Assembly: GCF_910589235.1 (NCBI RefSeq)
Contig: NC_060955.1
Location: 21,131,558-21,195,557, forward strand
Direction: 5' to 3'
Length of the DNA stretch: 64,000 nt
DNA from: Vespa crabro
Lineage: Eukaryota; Arthropoda; Insecta; Hymenoptera; Vespidae
Numbering within the stretch: position 1 is the stretch's first letter; each line of letters begins with the position of its first letter. Made by a program: the position numbers and the translations under genes. The notes beneath the pieces were generated by a model. That model worked only from the letters and a program-made list of their open reading frames with translations. It ran no database searches and was not told the origin of the DNA. Positions 12,892 to 25,302 of this stretch are shown one piece after another.

Positions 12892-13763
12892 ATGTCGGCC
12901 CTTGAAAGTGCATTGGATGTCCTATCCAGAGCGGCAACGATGGTGCAAGGTCAGTTGAAATTAATAATAAATTTTAGAATTTAATAATAATATTTTTAAT
13001 ATCTTCCCCTATCTAATCTAATAACCAGTATTTGATTTATTTTTACAGTATTCCTCATCTTCGTTTTTTATACTTCTACTCGTTCATTTATTGTTCTTCC
13101 TATCGTGATTCTTTCTTCTTTTCCTTATCTTTTCGATAGAACCATTTTTTTTTATTTTTCATTTATCCATTTCTTTCAATATCCATCGGATAATAATCCA
13201 TGTTTTGCAAAATGATTTGAATTTTTTAAATTCGCGGGCAACAAATTGCAGCGCTATCTAGTGATAACGGAGAAAAACTCTTAAAAACAATTTTGCCTAT
13301 ATTAAGGTGTTCACCCATTAACAAGAATTTTCGTGTTTCAATGCTGACGATTACGAATGACTTTACTTTTTCATAAATATATATATACATATATACATAC
13401 ATATATACACACACATACATATATATGTATGTATAATAATGTCGATAATGAGGGGCAAAACTATTTAACAAGCCATAACTTTGCTCGCACAATTTATGTA
13501 TACGTATGTATACATATTTATTTTTGGGCAAATAACGTTGCTTTTTTTTGTCGATAATTTGCTTATTATCTTTTCAAAACTAATATTTAGGTTTTTAATA
13601 TTTCACTTTAAAATAACGCGAGCAATTAACGATGAATTTTATTGAAAACATATCTTCTAATGAATAAGGGACAAAAGAATAATCATATAGTCGAAATATT
13701 AAATGAAGGGCACAATCGAGATAAGCGTTTATGGAAAATATTGACATTGAATGTTAGAGAATA

Positions 13764-13814
<51 letters not shown>

Positions 13815-16800
13815 AAAATAAAGAGAGAAAGAGAGAGAGTGAGAAAAAGAGAGAGAGAGAGAGAGAAAGAGAAATAATGTTATCTAGGTTTAAATTTCGG
13901 TATTTATATTTGACTATATAAAAGTAGCACAACAGACGAGATTATCCATGTTCCTTTAAAAAAATATACATACTTATGTATGTATATATTATAACGAGAA
14001 CACACTATGTTAACTTCCTAATATCATTCTTACATATATATGTATAGTTAACGTAAGAACGCACGTACGAATTGGCAACGAATTTGTTACGTGATTTTGT
14101 AATATTAGTAAATCTTTTCTATGACATCAAATGTGTTCTGTCTAAAATATAATAAACATGTTACTTATTTGCAGGTTAATGCCTGCTACCTTTATACATC
14201 ATCATATTCTTCCCTAATATGTAATTTTATACACGAGATCTTTCATAAACGTTTGTCCGTTTTGATTCGTCTATTTCATTGATATTTCGTTCAAAATGAT
14301 TATTCTTTTTCTTTCAGAAGAAGAGATTCGTGAGAATGGATAACTCCAGTAGACGATGAATCGATCGCAGCTCTATCGAAGCATAAATCTGTGGCAACGA
14401 CAGCCATAGTCATGCGGGTTGTCTGGCTAAATGATAAACAACCACTACGGTCTGACTTGAGAGAAGATATTTATTTTTGTAAGTAAATTGCAGGGCTTAC
14501 GAGACGTTAATGTACACTTATGTACAGTGTTTTTATCGACCAAAATAATAGAGTGTAAAAAAGTAAGAAGTACATCTTCTTCGTTGATTATAAAGAGATT
14601 ACAAAATTTGTGTCCTGTATGCCGAACAATAAAATTATTTTAATCATATAAAATCAAATGTACGGAAAAATGAATAATTAAAAAAAAAAAAAAAAAAAAG
14701 AAAAAGAGAAAAAAAATGTTTCAAATTTATCTTCACTACTTTTTGTTATTTTTCGATGGATCTTCGCTTCGATCATACTATTATTTTCCTTAGAATTTGT
14801 CGTTATTATTTGCATTGTTATAGCAACAATATTGCTATGTTCTTGCATATATAAATAATAAATATGTTCTTTTCAAAGAAATAATAACGTTCGAAGGTGC
14901 TAAAAGAGTGACGATATAGCGAGTGAAGATAAATGAATTAGAACGGTAAGGCAGATATTTACTTTTCCTTCAAAGAAGCTCGACTGGCACTTAGAGAATA
15001 CATTGGTATTAAGAGATTGAATGAATTTAATTTTTTTTTATTTTTTTTTTATTTTTACTCTTATTTTGTTTTTTTTTTTTTTTATTAACCGTGATTCGTG
15101 ATTTTTTCTTCTTTTCTCTATTTTTTTTTCCTTTTTTTTTTATGAAAGATAAGAAAAAATAGGACAAGTAGGATGAGAATAGCACGAGAGGTGTATTTCT
15201 ATATAGATTTTAGGCGACACATGTAATATTTTCAAAGTTCGAATTCTGCGGTCTTGCGTGTTAGACAATTCGTGAGATGAAACGAGCGAATAAATCATAA
15301 AGTAATCGCAGGGAAAGTATTTACGAAACCGCATACTGCTTTTGAAAGGGTCTTTCGACAGAAAGAGATATACCAAACTTCGTATACTTTTATTCCACAT
15401 TTTTACCGGCATTGTATATCAGATCTTTGTCATTCACAAAATCTCACACGATCTTAACACAGAATTTAAAATCGAACTCTCTCTCAATGCCGAATATTTT
15501 CATGGCTTTTGCGTCTTCTTATTCAATTTCGCGAATTTGATATTTGCAGAAAATTGAGCCCGCGGAACATTACGTTTTCGCACATTGTGGTTGTTAAGAT
15601 TCGATACAGTGCTCCAGCTTCCACACATCCACATTACTTCGTTCTCTTTAGCTTTTTCCGCTCTCAAATGCTGGTCCTTTGCCTGTAAACCTGTTTGGTT
15701 GTCTTTCTTGACGATCCTCTCACGGCTATTAGGCCGTTTCCTGTCTCGTCTTGAGAACCAAACTTGTTCTTTCATCCCCACCTACATTTTATCGGTCAAA
15801 AGGACCATAGTTGCGTCGATTTTCAATTTAAAAATGTTCACAATTCAGATAAATTTAATTACGCCTATAAATTCTATCGAACGCTTGTCATTCTACAAAT
15901 GTCTATATATGTATATATGTCCATTTTTAATCCAATTCAGCAAACGAAAGTCATTCAGTCGTGCATGCATTGGAAAGAGAAGAAAAATAATATCGTTGCT
16001 AAGACAAATAAAAAAAAACTACATCGATCGATTGGAAAGAGTTTTTCTCGATGCAAACTTCATGAATATTGTCGATAAAAATTGCAGAAATTATTGTAAT
16101 TTTTTATTCATGAAAATAATATAATATATTATTAACCAAGTTCATTCGCTTTACAGAAGGAGGACCAAAGTCAATGGATTTGCATCGTAGGCAAAGCAGC
16201 ACGAGGCGTAAAGAACGCCGAATGGATCCTATTCAAAACGAAGCACTCGATATGTCTACTAATAAAACCGTCACTACGACGTACCTCAGACCCAGTGTGA
16301 TTATATCTTCTACGTCGCAGCCTGGTAAGAAATTAAATAAAAAAAATTGATGAATATTAAAAAATAATAAATATTTTATTTTCTTTATTATTTTGAAAAG
16401 CAAAATAATATTTCTTTCGAAAATCTTCATATTCAAAAGATTCGATTGATAAACGTTAAATACTTTTATAATTTCGTATCTGAATATTTAATCGCTATGA
16501 AAAACAACACACAAAAGAAGTTATCGAATTGAGAACAACGCTCTGCTCTTTCGTCTTTGTAACGAATTCTGAAGTTTTATTGTCCGTCGTAAGGGTGACA
16601 TTATGGCTCGACTGAATAAAGTTTGGCTGGCTGAATACAACGTACTGTACGTAATGCAGATGTCGATTACGATGAATAAAAACATGATTAGATATTCTTA
16701 CGATAAAAATGTTTGTAGGGATCAGTGCAGAAAAATTAATATAATTTTTGTATATTTCTGTGATATGAGAAGAACAATATTTAGAGATAAGAAACGAACA

Positions 16801-17262
16801 AAATTGTTAATTCTTTTTTTTTTTTCTTTTTAGTAAGGACAAATAATTGGGATACGATAAATAGGTCTCAATCATCGTCGACGTCTGACACCGGTAATGT
16901 TAGAAAAACGTGCAGTATTTATGATTCTGCAATAGACGAACACTTTAAACGATCGTTAGGTCCAGAAAAATATGCGGCAGTTTTTCATGCTACCGGAGCC
17001 GATAAAGAAGTCGGTTTGAGCGGTAAGTTTCACAATATTTGTATCATGTCGTTGATTTTCGTAGAATCATATTACATCTCTCATTGCAGTTGACGATCAC
17101 TTTGCAAAATCGTTGGGTGATAAATGGACAACATTGAAGGAACCAGTGGATCCAAGGACCTCGTCTAATCACGTTTCAGTTCCCTCGAGAGACATCAATT
17201 CGTTTCCTTCCTTTCACTGTTGCCCTTCTTGCGTTTTCCCCGATAAAGTCGGGCCACCGTAA
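12892..17262 (+). CDS. Tgi: Tondu-domain growth inhibitor (VGLL4 orthologue)
   Basis: This is the Vestigial-like-4 cofactor that binds the TEAD factor Scalloped and competes with Yorkie, restraining growth in the Hippo pathway (known from fly and mammal). Core exons are 12892-12949, 16157-16324, 16834-17022 and 17090-17262, all joined in phase 1, giving 195 residues. Exon 1 carries LDVLSRAATMVQ, matching the conserved start of human VGLL4 (LDVLSRAASLV). Exon 2 has YLRPSVIIS, like the RPSVI segment of VGLL4. Two Tondu motifs follow: IDEHFKRSLG in exon 3 and VDDHFAKSLGDKW in exon 4. The protein should be nuclear. The first intron is long (3.2 kb) and contains a candidate 12-base microexon and an overlapping longer exon, listed separately. 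The order and spacing of motifs make the assignment firm. Confidence 0.93.
13380..13435. repeat. TA/TACA-rich microsatellite
   Basis: This is an alternating (TA)n, TACA and CACA simple repeat inside Tgi intron 1. It generates spurious Tyr/Ile-rich frames on both strands. Confidence 0.8.
13756..13873. repeat. GA microsatellite in Tgi intron 1
   Basis: This is a purine tract of nearly 120 bases made of (GA)n with AAAG interruptions. The minus-strand Ser/Leu-only frame across it is an artefact. Confidence 0.9.
14318..14329 (+). other. Candidate 12-nt microexon of Tgi
   Basis: A strong acceptor (TTCTTTTTCTTTCAG) precedes AAGAAGAGATTC, which is followed by a good donor, C|GTGAGA. Twelve bases keep phase 1, so inclusion would insert four residues and give MVQEEEIQGG in place of MVQEGG. 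A second donor (GTAAGT at 14479) would give a 161-base exon that contains an in-frame stop eight codons in. Vertebrate VGLL4 has an acidic stretch at the same place after SLVH, which makes inclusion plausible. RNA evidence is needed to decide. Confidence 0.4.
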
Positions 17263-17548
17263 TGGAACTTCTTTGCTTTGATTCATTATACGGAAGGGTA
17301 GAACTGTTATACATTACCCGTACACTAAATATTTTAGAGAATGAATTTTTCATATAGTGTATATAGTAGAATATTTTGATAAGTCGCGTATTTGTTGAAG
17401 TTATTATTTTCATTGTTAACTCTCGTGCAAAAGTAAAAAAGTATTTATTAAACTTGTCGGTGAACGACTTGTATATGTATTTATGTAAATAATTGCATAT
17501 ATTGCTCACGCACTTAGTGTATATCACAATATATATATTCAAACGTGT

Positions 17549-17551
17549 ACA

Positions 17552-17582
<31 letters not shown>
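17549..17582. repeat. Compound (CA)n(GA)n microsatellite
   Basis: This is a perfect CA run followed directly by a perfect GA run, in the presumed Tgi 3' region. Confidence 0.95.
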
Positions 17583-20500
17583 CATATGCATACACATTTA
17601 CACACAGATACATAACTCTGACAACGAAAAAAGTAGTATATAAAAGGAGCACTGCACAATTAAACGTACAAATAATATACGTTTTATCCGTCGTTAGATT
17701 AAACCACGAATCGTATGTTGGAGAGATACAATTTAGAATATACAAAAGAACAGTTTGTATATCTATTGCTGACCTATCAGGTATTGTTCAAACATTAATC
17801 ACGTTCGCGATACAAAATAATGCTTCGTTAATAGATGCCGGAGGTTGTAGTTTTCTTCGTAATACTTAAAAATTTGTCGTTTAAACGTCGAAAATGTAGA
17901 TTATTTAAAAGGAGGAGTACTGATTTCAAATGGTGCTAGGAAGTCCGACACAAACCCCAGCACACATAGAAGTCAGTGCTTCTGCCCTTTTATCCTTTAC
18001 GATGTTATATCTTCCTCATAAAGATATATTTTTTCATAAAAACAGTAATTTCTAACGAAATGACACACCTCACAAATTCCATATCATTTCCATTTTATAT
18101 CATAACGCGAAATAAAAGGAAATGATTGAAACGTTATCGTCGTCGGGTTGTATGTGAATAAATAAATAAATATTCATTTGAGTAGCTTTTATATACGTGC
18201 GTGTTAACGCAATTATTTAAAATGACCATAAAGCTATCAAAGCAATGTGTATCAGAGTACATCGTATATTCGTGTTTGTCGCTTTCAAATAAAAGCTTTA
18301 AGCTCTATATACAATATTTTCAAATGTGATTTATATATATATATAAACTGATATCGATGGATATCGATGGGTTTATTTGTAATTGTTACATTTGGCATGA
18401 TGTTGTTCAAAGTGAAAAAGAAAAGCTGGGATATTTAATAACTGTACATATTTATCATTCACGTTGATTGGATGGAAGCGAACCCGCTTACGTCGGCTAC
18501 AATGCAACCTTAGAAATTTTTACCGAAAAGATCAAAGGGCATCAAAACGATCGATAGACTTAATCGAATCCTCAAAATAAGAAAGCAAGATATATCTAAT
18601 CGACACAAGTATGTGAAGTTTTTTCAATAAGCAGTGCCAATTAATATCGCATCGAGAATTAAAAAAAAGATCTACAATGTTTCCCGTTTTGAGTCAGCCG
18701 CAATCACGATAGACTGCAATGATCTACCAATAATTCTCATCTAATTTATTCCCCTCTAACTTGGTACATGCATAAATCGCGTTCGCGATTCGTAAATGAG
18801 TCTTCACTACGTATGTACGTACCGTTTCCGGCGATGCATGCGATTCGAACTTGGAATCGAAGGAGAGGATATAGCCGCGAGAAAAACGAGGACGTGGGGA
18901 TGTCGGAAAGAATGAATTTTTTTTTTGTATTTCTTTTTTTCTTTTTTTTTTCTCTTTATATACGAACACGAAGATATAGCGGATGAGCCGAAGAACGACA
19001 GAGAGGTGCTTGGATTTAAGTATCGTCGGTGGGCCCAAACTAACGAGCCAGACTGTCTCAGGAGCGCTCGGATGGCTTCCTATATGCAGGCAGCCTGTTC
19101 ACTTGCCGTAAAGCAAAATGGTAACTTAATATTAGACTTGAATATAAGTACGGTAATCCCACACCAGAGTCCAAAGTAAGTCTACACCTACCCCGCCCCA
19201 TATACGCGTCTCGTCGTTCTGCCATCTCTGTTCTCCTCCGCGTCCCCCTTGGACACGAACGCCCTGAAGCGTAATAATGTAGCAGGACACTAGATATGTC
19301 TGTGCTCTTTCTTTCTCTTTTTTTCTTTTTTTCTTTACGCTAGGTGTAAATTCCGATTGCCGCAAAAGCGAAAAGTGTAACGTGCCCGAATTAAATCTCA
19401 TCGATGACGTATTATTACGTTAGGAAAGTATACGAGACGATAAAAAGAAGTAGGAATAATAACAGGGAGCATGCACGATTGTTTCTAGTAGGACCGAAAG
19501 CAAAGATATGCGCATGTGCGCTCGCGCAAATTCCGCGTTGTTTCACGCGTGCCGAGCTAATAAAACCAATCCAAACGTGCTTTGAGACATCGTGTATATA
19601 TATGTATATATGTATATTCATATATATATTTATGTACATATACACATATATATAATGGGATGCGCAAAGCGAAACCACCTGTTATTGCGTTTCTCCTTTT
19701 CGTCCCGCTTTTCCATAGACTCTTTTTCATTACTTCTGCAAAGAAACTGACACGGTAATTAGAGAACGCAAGTTTTAAATCTTTGTTTTTTTCTTCTTTT
19801 TTTTTTAAACTCTCTTACAAAATGAGAGCTATTCCTTGATGACGCTGTAAAACGAAAGACTGTGTTCATGCGTGTGTTCCTTCGAAAATAAAATGAAAAT
19901 ACCAAAGTGCATATGATTGTTTAAATTCTCGTGTTGAATATTTTTGAATATATATTTACCTTCGAAGTTACATCTTTTCTCCAGAATATATATTGTACGT
20001 ATATAGATTACAAGTACGCGTGAACGTCTGTGAGTATTATTATTCGCGCGGAAGGTCGCCAATACGCATCAAACTATTATTACCTACGTAGAAGTACCGA
20101 TACTACTGTTTGTTCGTTTTAAGTCTCAGGCGTATCTTGTTTCGGAGCCAAACCCAGCCGACCGCAACTTGGCATCGTTTTCTCATTTTATTCTCTTGCA
20201 TTACATCGATGTTAGTGCAAATTAAACGAAAAAAAAAAAAAAAGAAAAAAGAAAAAATGCAGATACCAAGAAAGAACGAAAGACGAGAAGAGATTGAATT
20301 AGAAAAGTGTTAGCAAAGTGAGGTGAAATTTTTTGCCTTAGAACGGCTATTATCGAAAGATAGAAAGAAACGTTTGTTAGATCGATGCGTTCTGAGAAAA
20401 ATTTGTAAATAATTACTCGTAAAGAATTCGAAAATAATTATGAAAGTAGAAAGAATACGAGGAACGATATCTCGCTATTAAATGGGGATCGCAATAGAAG

Positions 20501-20799
20501 TGACGGCGGCGCACGTTGCTCGCCTTGCATCGAAATCCCTAAAGTACTCGGTAACGCGAAGAAGCTCCCGAACTTCTATGCGTCGTATTCGAAGAGGGTC
20601 TGCCAGATGCGAATCGATTTGTTACGAGAGACGACACGTGCCTCTTCGAACGATCGATTTTTCGGCTGCTCGACGAAGATGCTCGACTTTCTCGTTGCTT
20701 TCTCGTTTCCTCGTTCGTGAAACGAAGCGTTTCTCGTCGTGTTAAAATTAAAACAAAATTCTTCGATAAATTTTATTCGAAGATGAGAAAGTAAAAGAT

Positions 20800-20900
20800 A
20801 TGTTGTCAATATATATGATATGTATATATATATACATATGTATGTATGTATGTATGAATGTATATGTATATATATATACATATGTATGTATATATATCTT
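20800..20900. repeat. TATG/TA-rich microsatellite
   Basis: This is a run of TATA, CATA and GTAT units with short inverted halves. It is non-coding. Confidence 0.8.
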
Positions 20901-20989
20901 CTTAAAAGAAGTTTCTCCTCTTCAGGGAATATTCCAATTCGTATTTCGTTGTAAAAATAAAGCACAATTAAGACAGTTGAGGTAAACTC

Positions 20990-21190
20990 GATTTTCCGCG
21001 GTTGTTCGCGGATGCGCGCGTCTACTTGGCCATATATTCGAATTCGCGGGAGGCGTTGGCGCGCGCCGTTTATCGCGTCGTCGCCTCGCGCGCGTCCTGA
21101 CGCTTCCGATTTACGAGAACGAGAGACGTTTGAATAGCGTGGAGCTTATAACGCTTTGGGACTTCGGACACGACTGATCGAGTGACCGAG
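20990..21190. promoter_or_regulatory. CpG-rich island, possible promoter of an unseen gene
   Basis: This 200-base zone is dense in CpG words (CGCGG, GCGCGC, CGTCGTCGCC) inside otherwise AT-rich DNA. It is followed by a CG-containing leader-like stretch to about 21240. In AT-rich insect genomes such islands often mark transcription start regions. No coding exon could be tied to it. It may start a transcript that lies outside the window, or be a distal ArfGAP1 or Tgi element. Confidence 0.3.
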
Positions 21191-21669
21191 GGGGTAGCAT
21201 CATAGGAATACCCCTCTTCCTATCCTTGTGTGTTTCTCGTCTCTCTGTATAGAATTACGCCTCTGTCCGTAGACGCGACCGCTTATTCCATCCCCACCAT
21301 TCACCCTTCCTGTACAAACGCAAAGAGGATGAAGGAAGAGAGTCTCTTTTTCGTTCTCTTTCGCTCTCTTTGCACCCTACATCCTACCCTTCTTTCCCCC
21401 TCCCTTTCTTTCCATAGTACACGCATAAAGAAAATGCGCTCGCACGCACGCACGCACGCATTCATGCACGCACACACTTGTTTTCTCTCCCTCTCTCTAT
21501 CTACAGTTTCCCCTTCTCCCTATGTAAGAACCCTACCAAACCCTCCACCCCCTTCCAGTGACTCCTCGCGTGCGTGAATCATGCATATCGATTTTGTTTC
21601 GTTGGTACGCCGTTCGGTATTCGCATACATACATACGTCTCTTTTCGTGTGTATCACGTCGTCCACCCG

Positions 21670-21849
21670 TTTTCCTCCTCCTTCTCTTCTCTCTTCTCTA
21701 CTCTCTCTTCTCATCTTTTCTCTTCTCTTCTCTTTTCTTCTCTTCTCTTCTCTTCTCCTCTCTTCTCTTCTCCTCACTTCTCTTCTTTACTCTTCTCTTT
21801 TTTTCTCTTCACTTCTCTTCTCTTCTCGTCTCGTCACTTCTCTTCTCAT
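21670..21849. repeat. Long CTCTT polypyrimidine tract
   Basis: About 180 bases of almost pure pyrimidine are built from TTCTC/TCTTC units. The tract has local mirror symmetry, which is the type that can form triplex (H-) DNA. All frames through it (Ser/Leu/Phe repeats on plus, Arg/Glu/Lys repeats on minus) are artefacts. Confidence 0.9.
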
Positions 21850-23365
21850 TCTGCAAAGCCCCGGGGTCCACGCGTTTTCGACCCCCTCTAGTAAAATATG
21901 CGCGCACGGCGAACGTGCTTACGATGAAGCGGCATACTATTCTTTTTTCGACAATGCTCCCCATTCCTTCTCTCTCTCTCTCTTTCTATCTGCCCCCCTC
22001 CCATCATTACCCTCTTCGTCACCCTGCTCCCCGTCTATCGAATGTACCCCTCGAGTCGTAGCTCCACTGCCCCTTTTATTTTACTACCCGGACAAGATGT
22101 CCTCGCGTAAAACGAAACGTGGTCGAGAGCAGAAATTCTCTAAAGTAAGAAGCTGAGGAAGGATAGCAGAAAGAATAAAAAGGAGACAGGGGAGAAATAT
22201 AAAAAGAAAGGACAAATTTCGAAATGGTAAGAAAAGAAAAAAACGTTTTTAAACTTGATCGTTTTATTTATATTATTTTTGAAAAGACGATACGAGAGAG
22301 ATAACGCAAGGACGACACGAGCAAATATAATTTCAAAAGATACAAATAATCTTTTGATACTTTTTTCGATACTTTCGATGTCATCCATCGAATATAAGTG
22401 TTTCTTGATTCATTCGATTTCAAATGGACCATTCGAATCTACATACATACGTGTACGTATTAGAAACAGCAGCATTTCACGACGTCCCTTTCAACCCTTC
22501 GTCATCATATGAACAGAACCGCTGCAGTGCTCTACGCTTACTACTACTGAACTTCGTAATGAACTTCTTTTGTCTTTGTTCACCCTCTCTTTTTTCTTTT
22601 GTCCTTTTTGTCCCTCTTTCACGCGCTTTCCCTCTCCTCGCACAACTACTTTACTCATCGACTACCATCCATTCATTCCTCACTTTCCAGCCAAACCAAA
22701 CCTCCTTCCATTTCGTTACACTTTTACTTTTTATTTCTATGCCTTTTCTTTGCTATTCCTTTTTTTATTTTTTTTTTTATTTATTTTTTTTTTGCAAATC
22801 CAATTATTCGATAAAATTTCAATATAAATCTTCGTAAAATATTCAAAAATCATGATATAAATACAACTGGAAAGAAAATTTTCGATGCTCGGTAAAACAA
22901 TAAAGGTCACGTCATTTGTTCTTCATAATTTTGTCTCTTCTTATAAGAAATAGAAGAAAGTTCTTTTTTTTATAATAAAATATTATCTTTTTAATCTCAT
23001 GAAAATATTCTCGTTTTATCGTATAATAAATTACAAATATTATAGCTAGTATAATAAGATGTTAGATGTAGTTGCAAAAACGACTTTCTTTCATATTTCG
23101 AAAGATTTTAAGAATTATCAAACAAGTAATTAACTAACTAAATTGACAAATTAACAAGAAGGAAAATTAATTAGTATGATAAATTTATGAATAGAATTTT
23201 ATTTATATCGGTTTAAGATACAAGCGTCTTGTATACAAGTACAATTATTCGTACATAAAGTTAACGTATAATAGAAAAATTACGCCTGGAAATCAGCAAC
23301 GATCTATACATCTATGTATACATGATACAAGGCTGTGTTACATACTTTCAGGTCCTATAGTCGCA

Positions 23366-23412
23366 TATCGATATTTCGATGTATCGATTAAATATCGATA
23401 TTACTATCGATA
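23366..23412. promoter_or_regulatory. Three DRE-type TATCGATA sites
   Basis: The palindromic octamer TATCGATA occurs exactly three times, at 23366-23373, 23393-23400 and 23405-23412, with a partial copy at about 23382-23389. They lie 97-143 bases upstream of the ArfGAP1 start codon. TATCGATA is the DNA replication-related element bound by DREF in Drosophila and is typical of housekeeping promoters. That role here is an inference. Confidence 0.65.
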
Positions 23413-23508
23413 TCTTTTCCTCACGCTGCGCGGACATTACTATGTGTATATTGGACCAACGGCAATGCATTTGTATATATAATACATATATTGACTGATA
23501 TTGACATT

Positions 23509-24991
23509 ATGGCTAGTCCACGTACTCGACAAATTTTAAATCAATTAAAAGTGAAAGATGAAAATAACGTAAGATATTAATATACAAGTTTATCTGGCAA
23601 AAATGATTCCATTATGTACTATATCTTTTTAATTCTCAGAAATGTTTCGAATGTGGTACACATAATCCTCAATGGGCTTCGGTTACATATGGTATTTGGA
23701 TATGCCTTGAATGCTCAGGAAAACATAGAGGACTTGGAGTTCATCTGTCATTCGTGCGATCTGTTTCTATGGACAAATGGAAAGACATAGAATTAGAGAA
23801 AATGAAAGTTGGTGGAAATAAACTTGCTCGAGAATTCTTTGAAGCTCAACCGGATTGGAGTAATTCCATGTCCATTTCTCAAAAATACAATACCAAAGCA
23901 GCTGCATTGTACAGAGATAAGGTCATATATTTTAATAAGATTTTATTTAATACAATTTCTATAAATCATATCAAAATTAATGTTGTAATTTATAGATTGC
24001 TACATTAGCGCAAGGAAATTCTTGGAGCCCTACTGAATCTAAGATAACGGTATTTCAATCTCAAAAACAATCAGAACTACAAGAAAATTCTGCTTATCAA
24101 AATGATTTGACTGCCAGTTACCAGAATGCTAATTCACCTGCCATTAAAGCACAAACAGAATCCTTTTTTGCTAGAAGACAAAATGAAAATGCTAATCGTC
24201 CTGAGTAAGTAAATATTGTATCTTTTTATCGTTTTATTCTTATTTTCTAATTTTGTAGAAACATTCCGCCTAATCAAGGAGGTAAATACAGTGGATTTGG
24301 TTATCAAATGGAAGCACCTCCAAAAAGTATGTCCCAAGAATTCTTTGACAATGCAGTATCGTCTTTAACAAGTGTGAGATAATTTTATATCGTTAAATTA
24401 TTTTTTAAATTTATCTGTTTATAAATTACTTATCAAGTTTCCATAAGTATTCAAAAAGTTGTCATTATAGGGCTGGCAAATATTTTCTTCTAACGCATCA
24501 AAAATAGCATCTAAAGCTACAGAAAATGCTATTAAAATTGGAGAACTTGCAGCATCAAAGGTAAATACATAAAATTTCACATCATTTATAATAACGTTAA
24601 ATATTTCATAATTAAAAATATTTAACAGGTAGGAGATTTTGGAAGGAAAGGCTGGGGTGATATTGGTGGTACAAATACGGCGGAGCAAAGTCAATATAGT
24701 GTTGGAGAACATTATCAAAATTCATCAAACACTTATCAAAATAATATTGATAAGCAATCATGCTCTAATGAAAAATCATCTTTAATAACTGGTTCTAGTA
24801 TGAAGTAAGTATATCAAGAAATATTTTATTTTATAAATTTATACATACATACATACATATGAAAACTTGAAATCTGTTTTAGGAATTCTCCCACTTATCC
24901 AAGTTCAGATAATTCTAATTGGAATTGGGGAGATGAATCAGAACAATCAAATGATACATCAGCTGATATAAACTTGTCTTCAAAAAGTTAA
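23509..24991 (+). CDS. ArfGAP1: ADP-ribosylation factor GTPase-activating protein 1
   Basis: ArfGAP1 stimulates GTP hydrolysis by Arf1 on Golgi membranes and so controls COPI coat release. Seven exons join in frame: 23509-23568, 23640-23921, 23996-24204, 24259-24373, 24471-24560, 24629-24804, 24883-24991, for 346 residues. The ArfGAP zinc finger is complete: C22, C25, C42 and C45 (C-x2-C-x16-C-x2-C), followed by the arginine finger R50 in GKHRGLG. A curvature-sensing ALPS-like region spans [15 protein letters not shown] and [14 protein letters not shown], rich in Ser/Thr with spaced bulky residues, as in the vertebrate protein. The C-terminus ends in tryptophan-acid motifs (NWNWGDE). It is somewhat shorter than the human protein of about 406 residues. 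The donor of exon 2 (GTCATA) is weak but fits the frame. Confidence 0.95.
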
Positions 24992-25254
24992 AAATAGAAA
25001 TTTGATAGCACTGTAAAAGTATAACTGTCTCTATTTCTTAAGCAGATAAATGGAATTCCGAATTTAAAATAATTTCATAGAATGAAATTTAAAAAAGCTA
25101 ATTGTATTATCTTGTGTAAATTATTTTATCAAAGTTTATAATATTTAGTTATTTCTTGCATTTATTATGAACAGCATTAGACTAGATTAAATATAAAGTA
25201 TAATTTATTCTTTTATAAATTCATGTTTTTATAAATGTATAATGAATAACTTAC

Positions 25255-25302
25255 TAATATATATATATATATATGTATGTATATATATGTATATATATAA
25301 CA
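25255..25302. repeat. (TA)n microsatellite
   Basis: This is an alternating TA run with GTATG interruptions between the convergent ArfGAP1 and SANT-protein genes. Confidence 0.85.

Larger units (their letters stand above)
17263..23508. other. Long gene-free stretch between Tgi and ArfGAP1
   Basis: This begins with the Tgi 3' untranslated region, which has several AATAAA signals (for example near 18110). The rest holds simple repeats, a CpG-rich island (20990-21190), a long pyrimidine tract (21670-21849) and the ArfGAP1 promoter (23366-23508). No frame here shows recognisable protein sequence. Unseen non-coding RNAs or first exons remain possible. Confidence 0.5.

Noticed and set aside
15500..15781. 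Minus-strand frame of 93 residues inside Tgi intron 1
   Set aside because: It is Lys/Arg/Glu-rich and sits in somewhat GC-richer DNA, but I could not match it to any transposase or host family. A plus-strand frame covers the same bases. A nested gene cannot be supported.
18925..19179. Plus-strand frame ending near 19179
   Set aside because: Part of it looks protein-like, but there is no convincing splice context, no family match and a low-complexity start.
22097..22147. ATG followed by MSSRKTKRGREQKFSK and a donor-like GTAAGA
   Set aside because: The first six residues recall insect myosin regulatory light chain, but the rest does not match and no following exon with EF-hand sequence lies downstream before ArfGAP1.
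21520..22156. Several long overlapping frames in the pyrimidine tract
   Set aside because: All are Ser/Leu/Phe or Arg/Glu/Lys repeats caused by the CTCTT tract.
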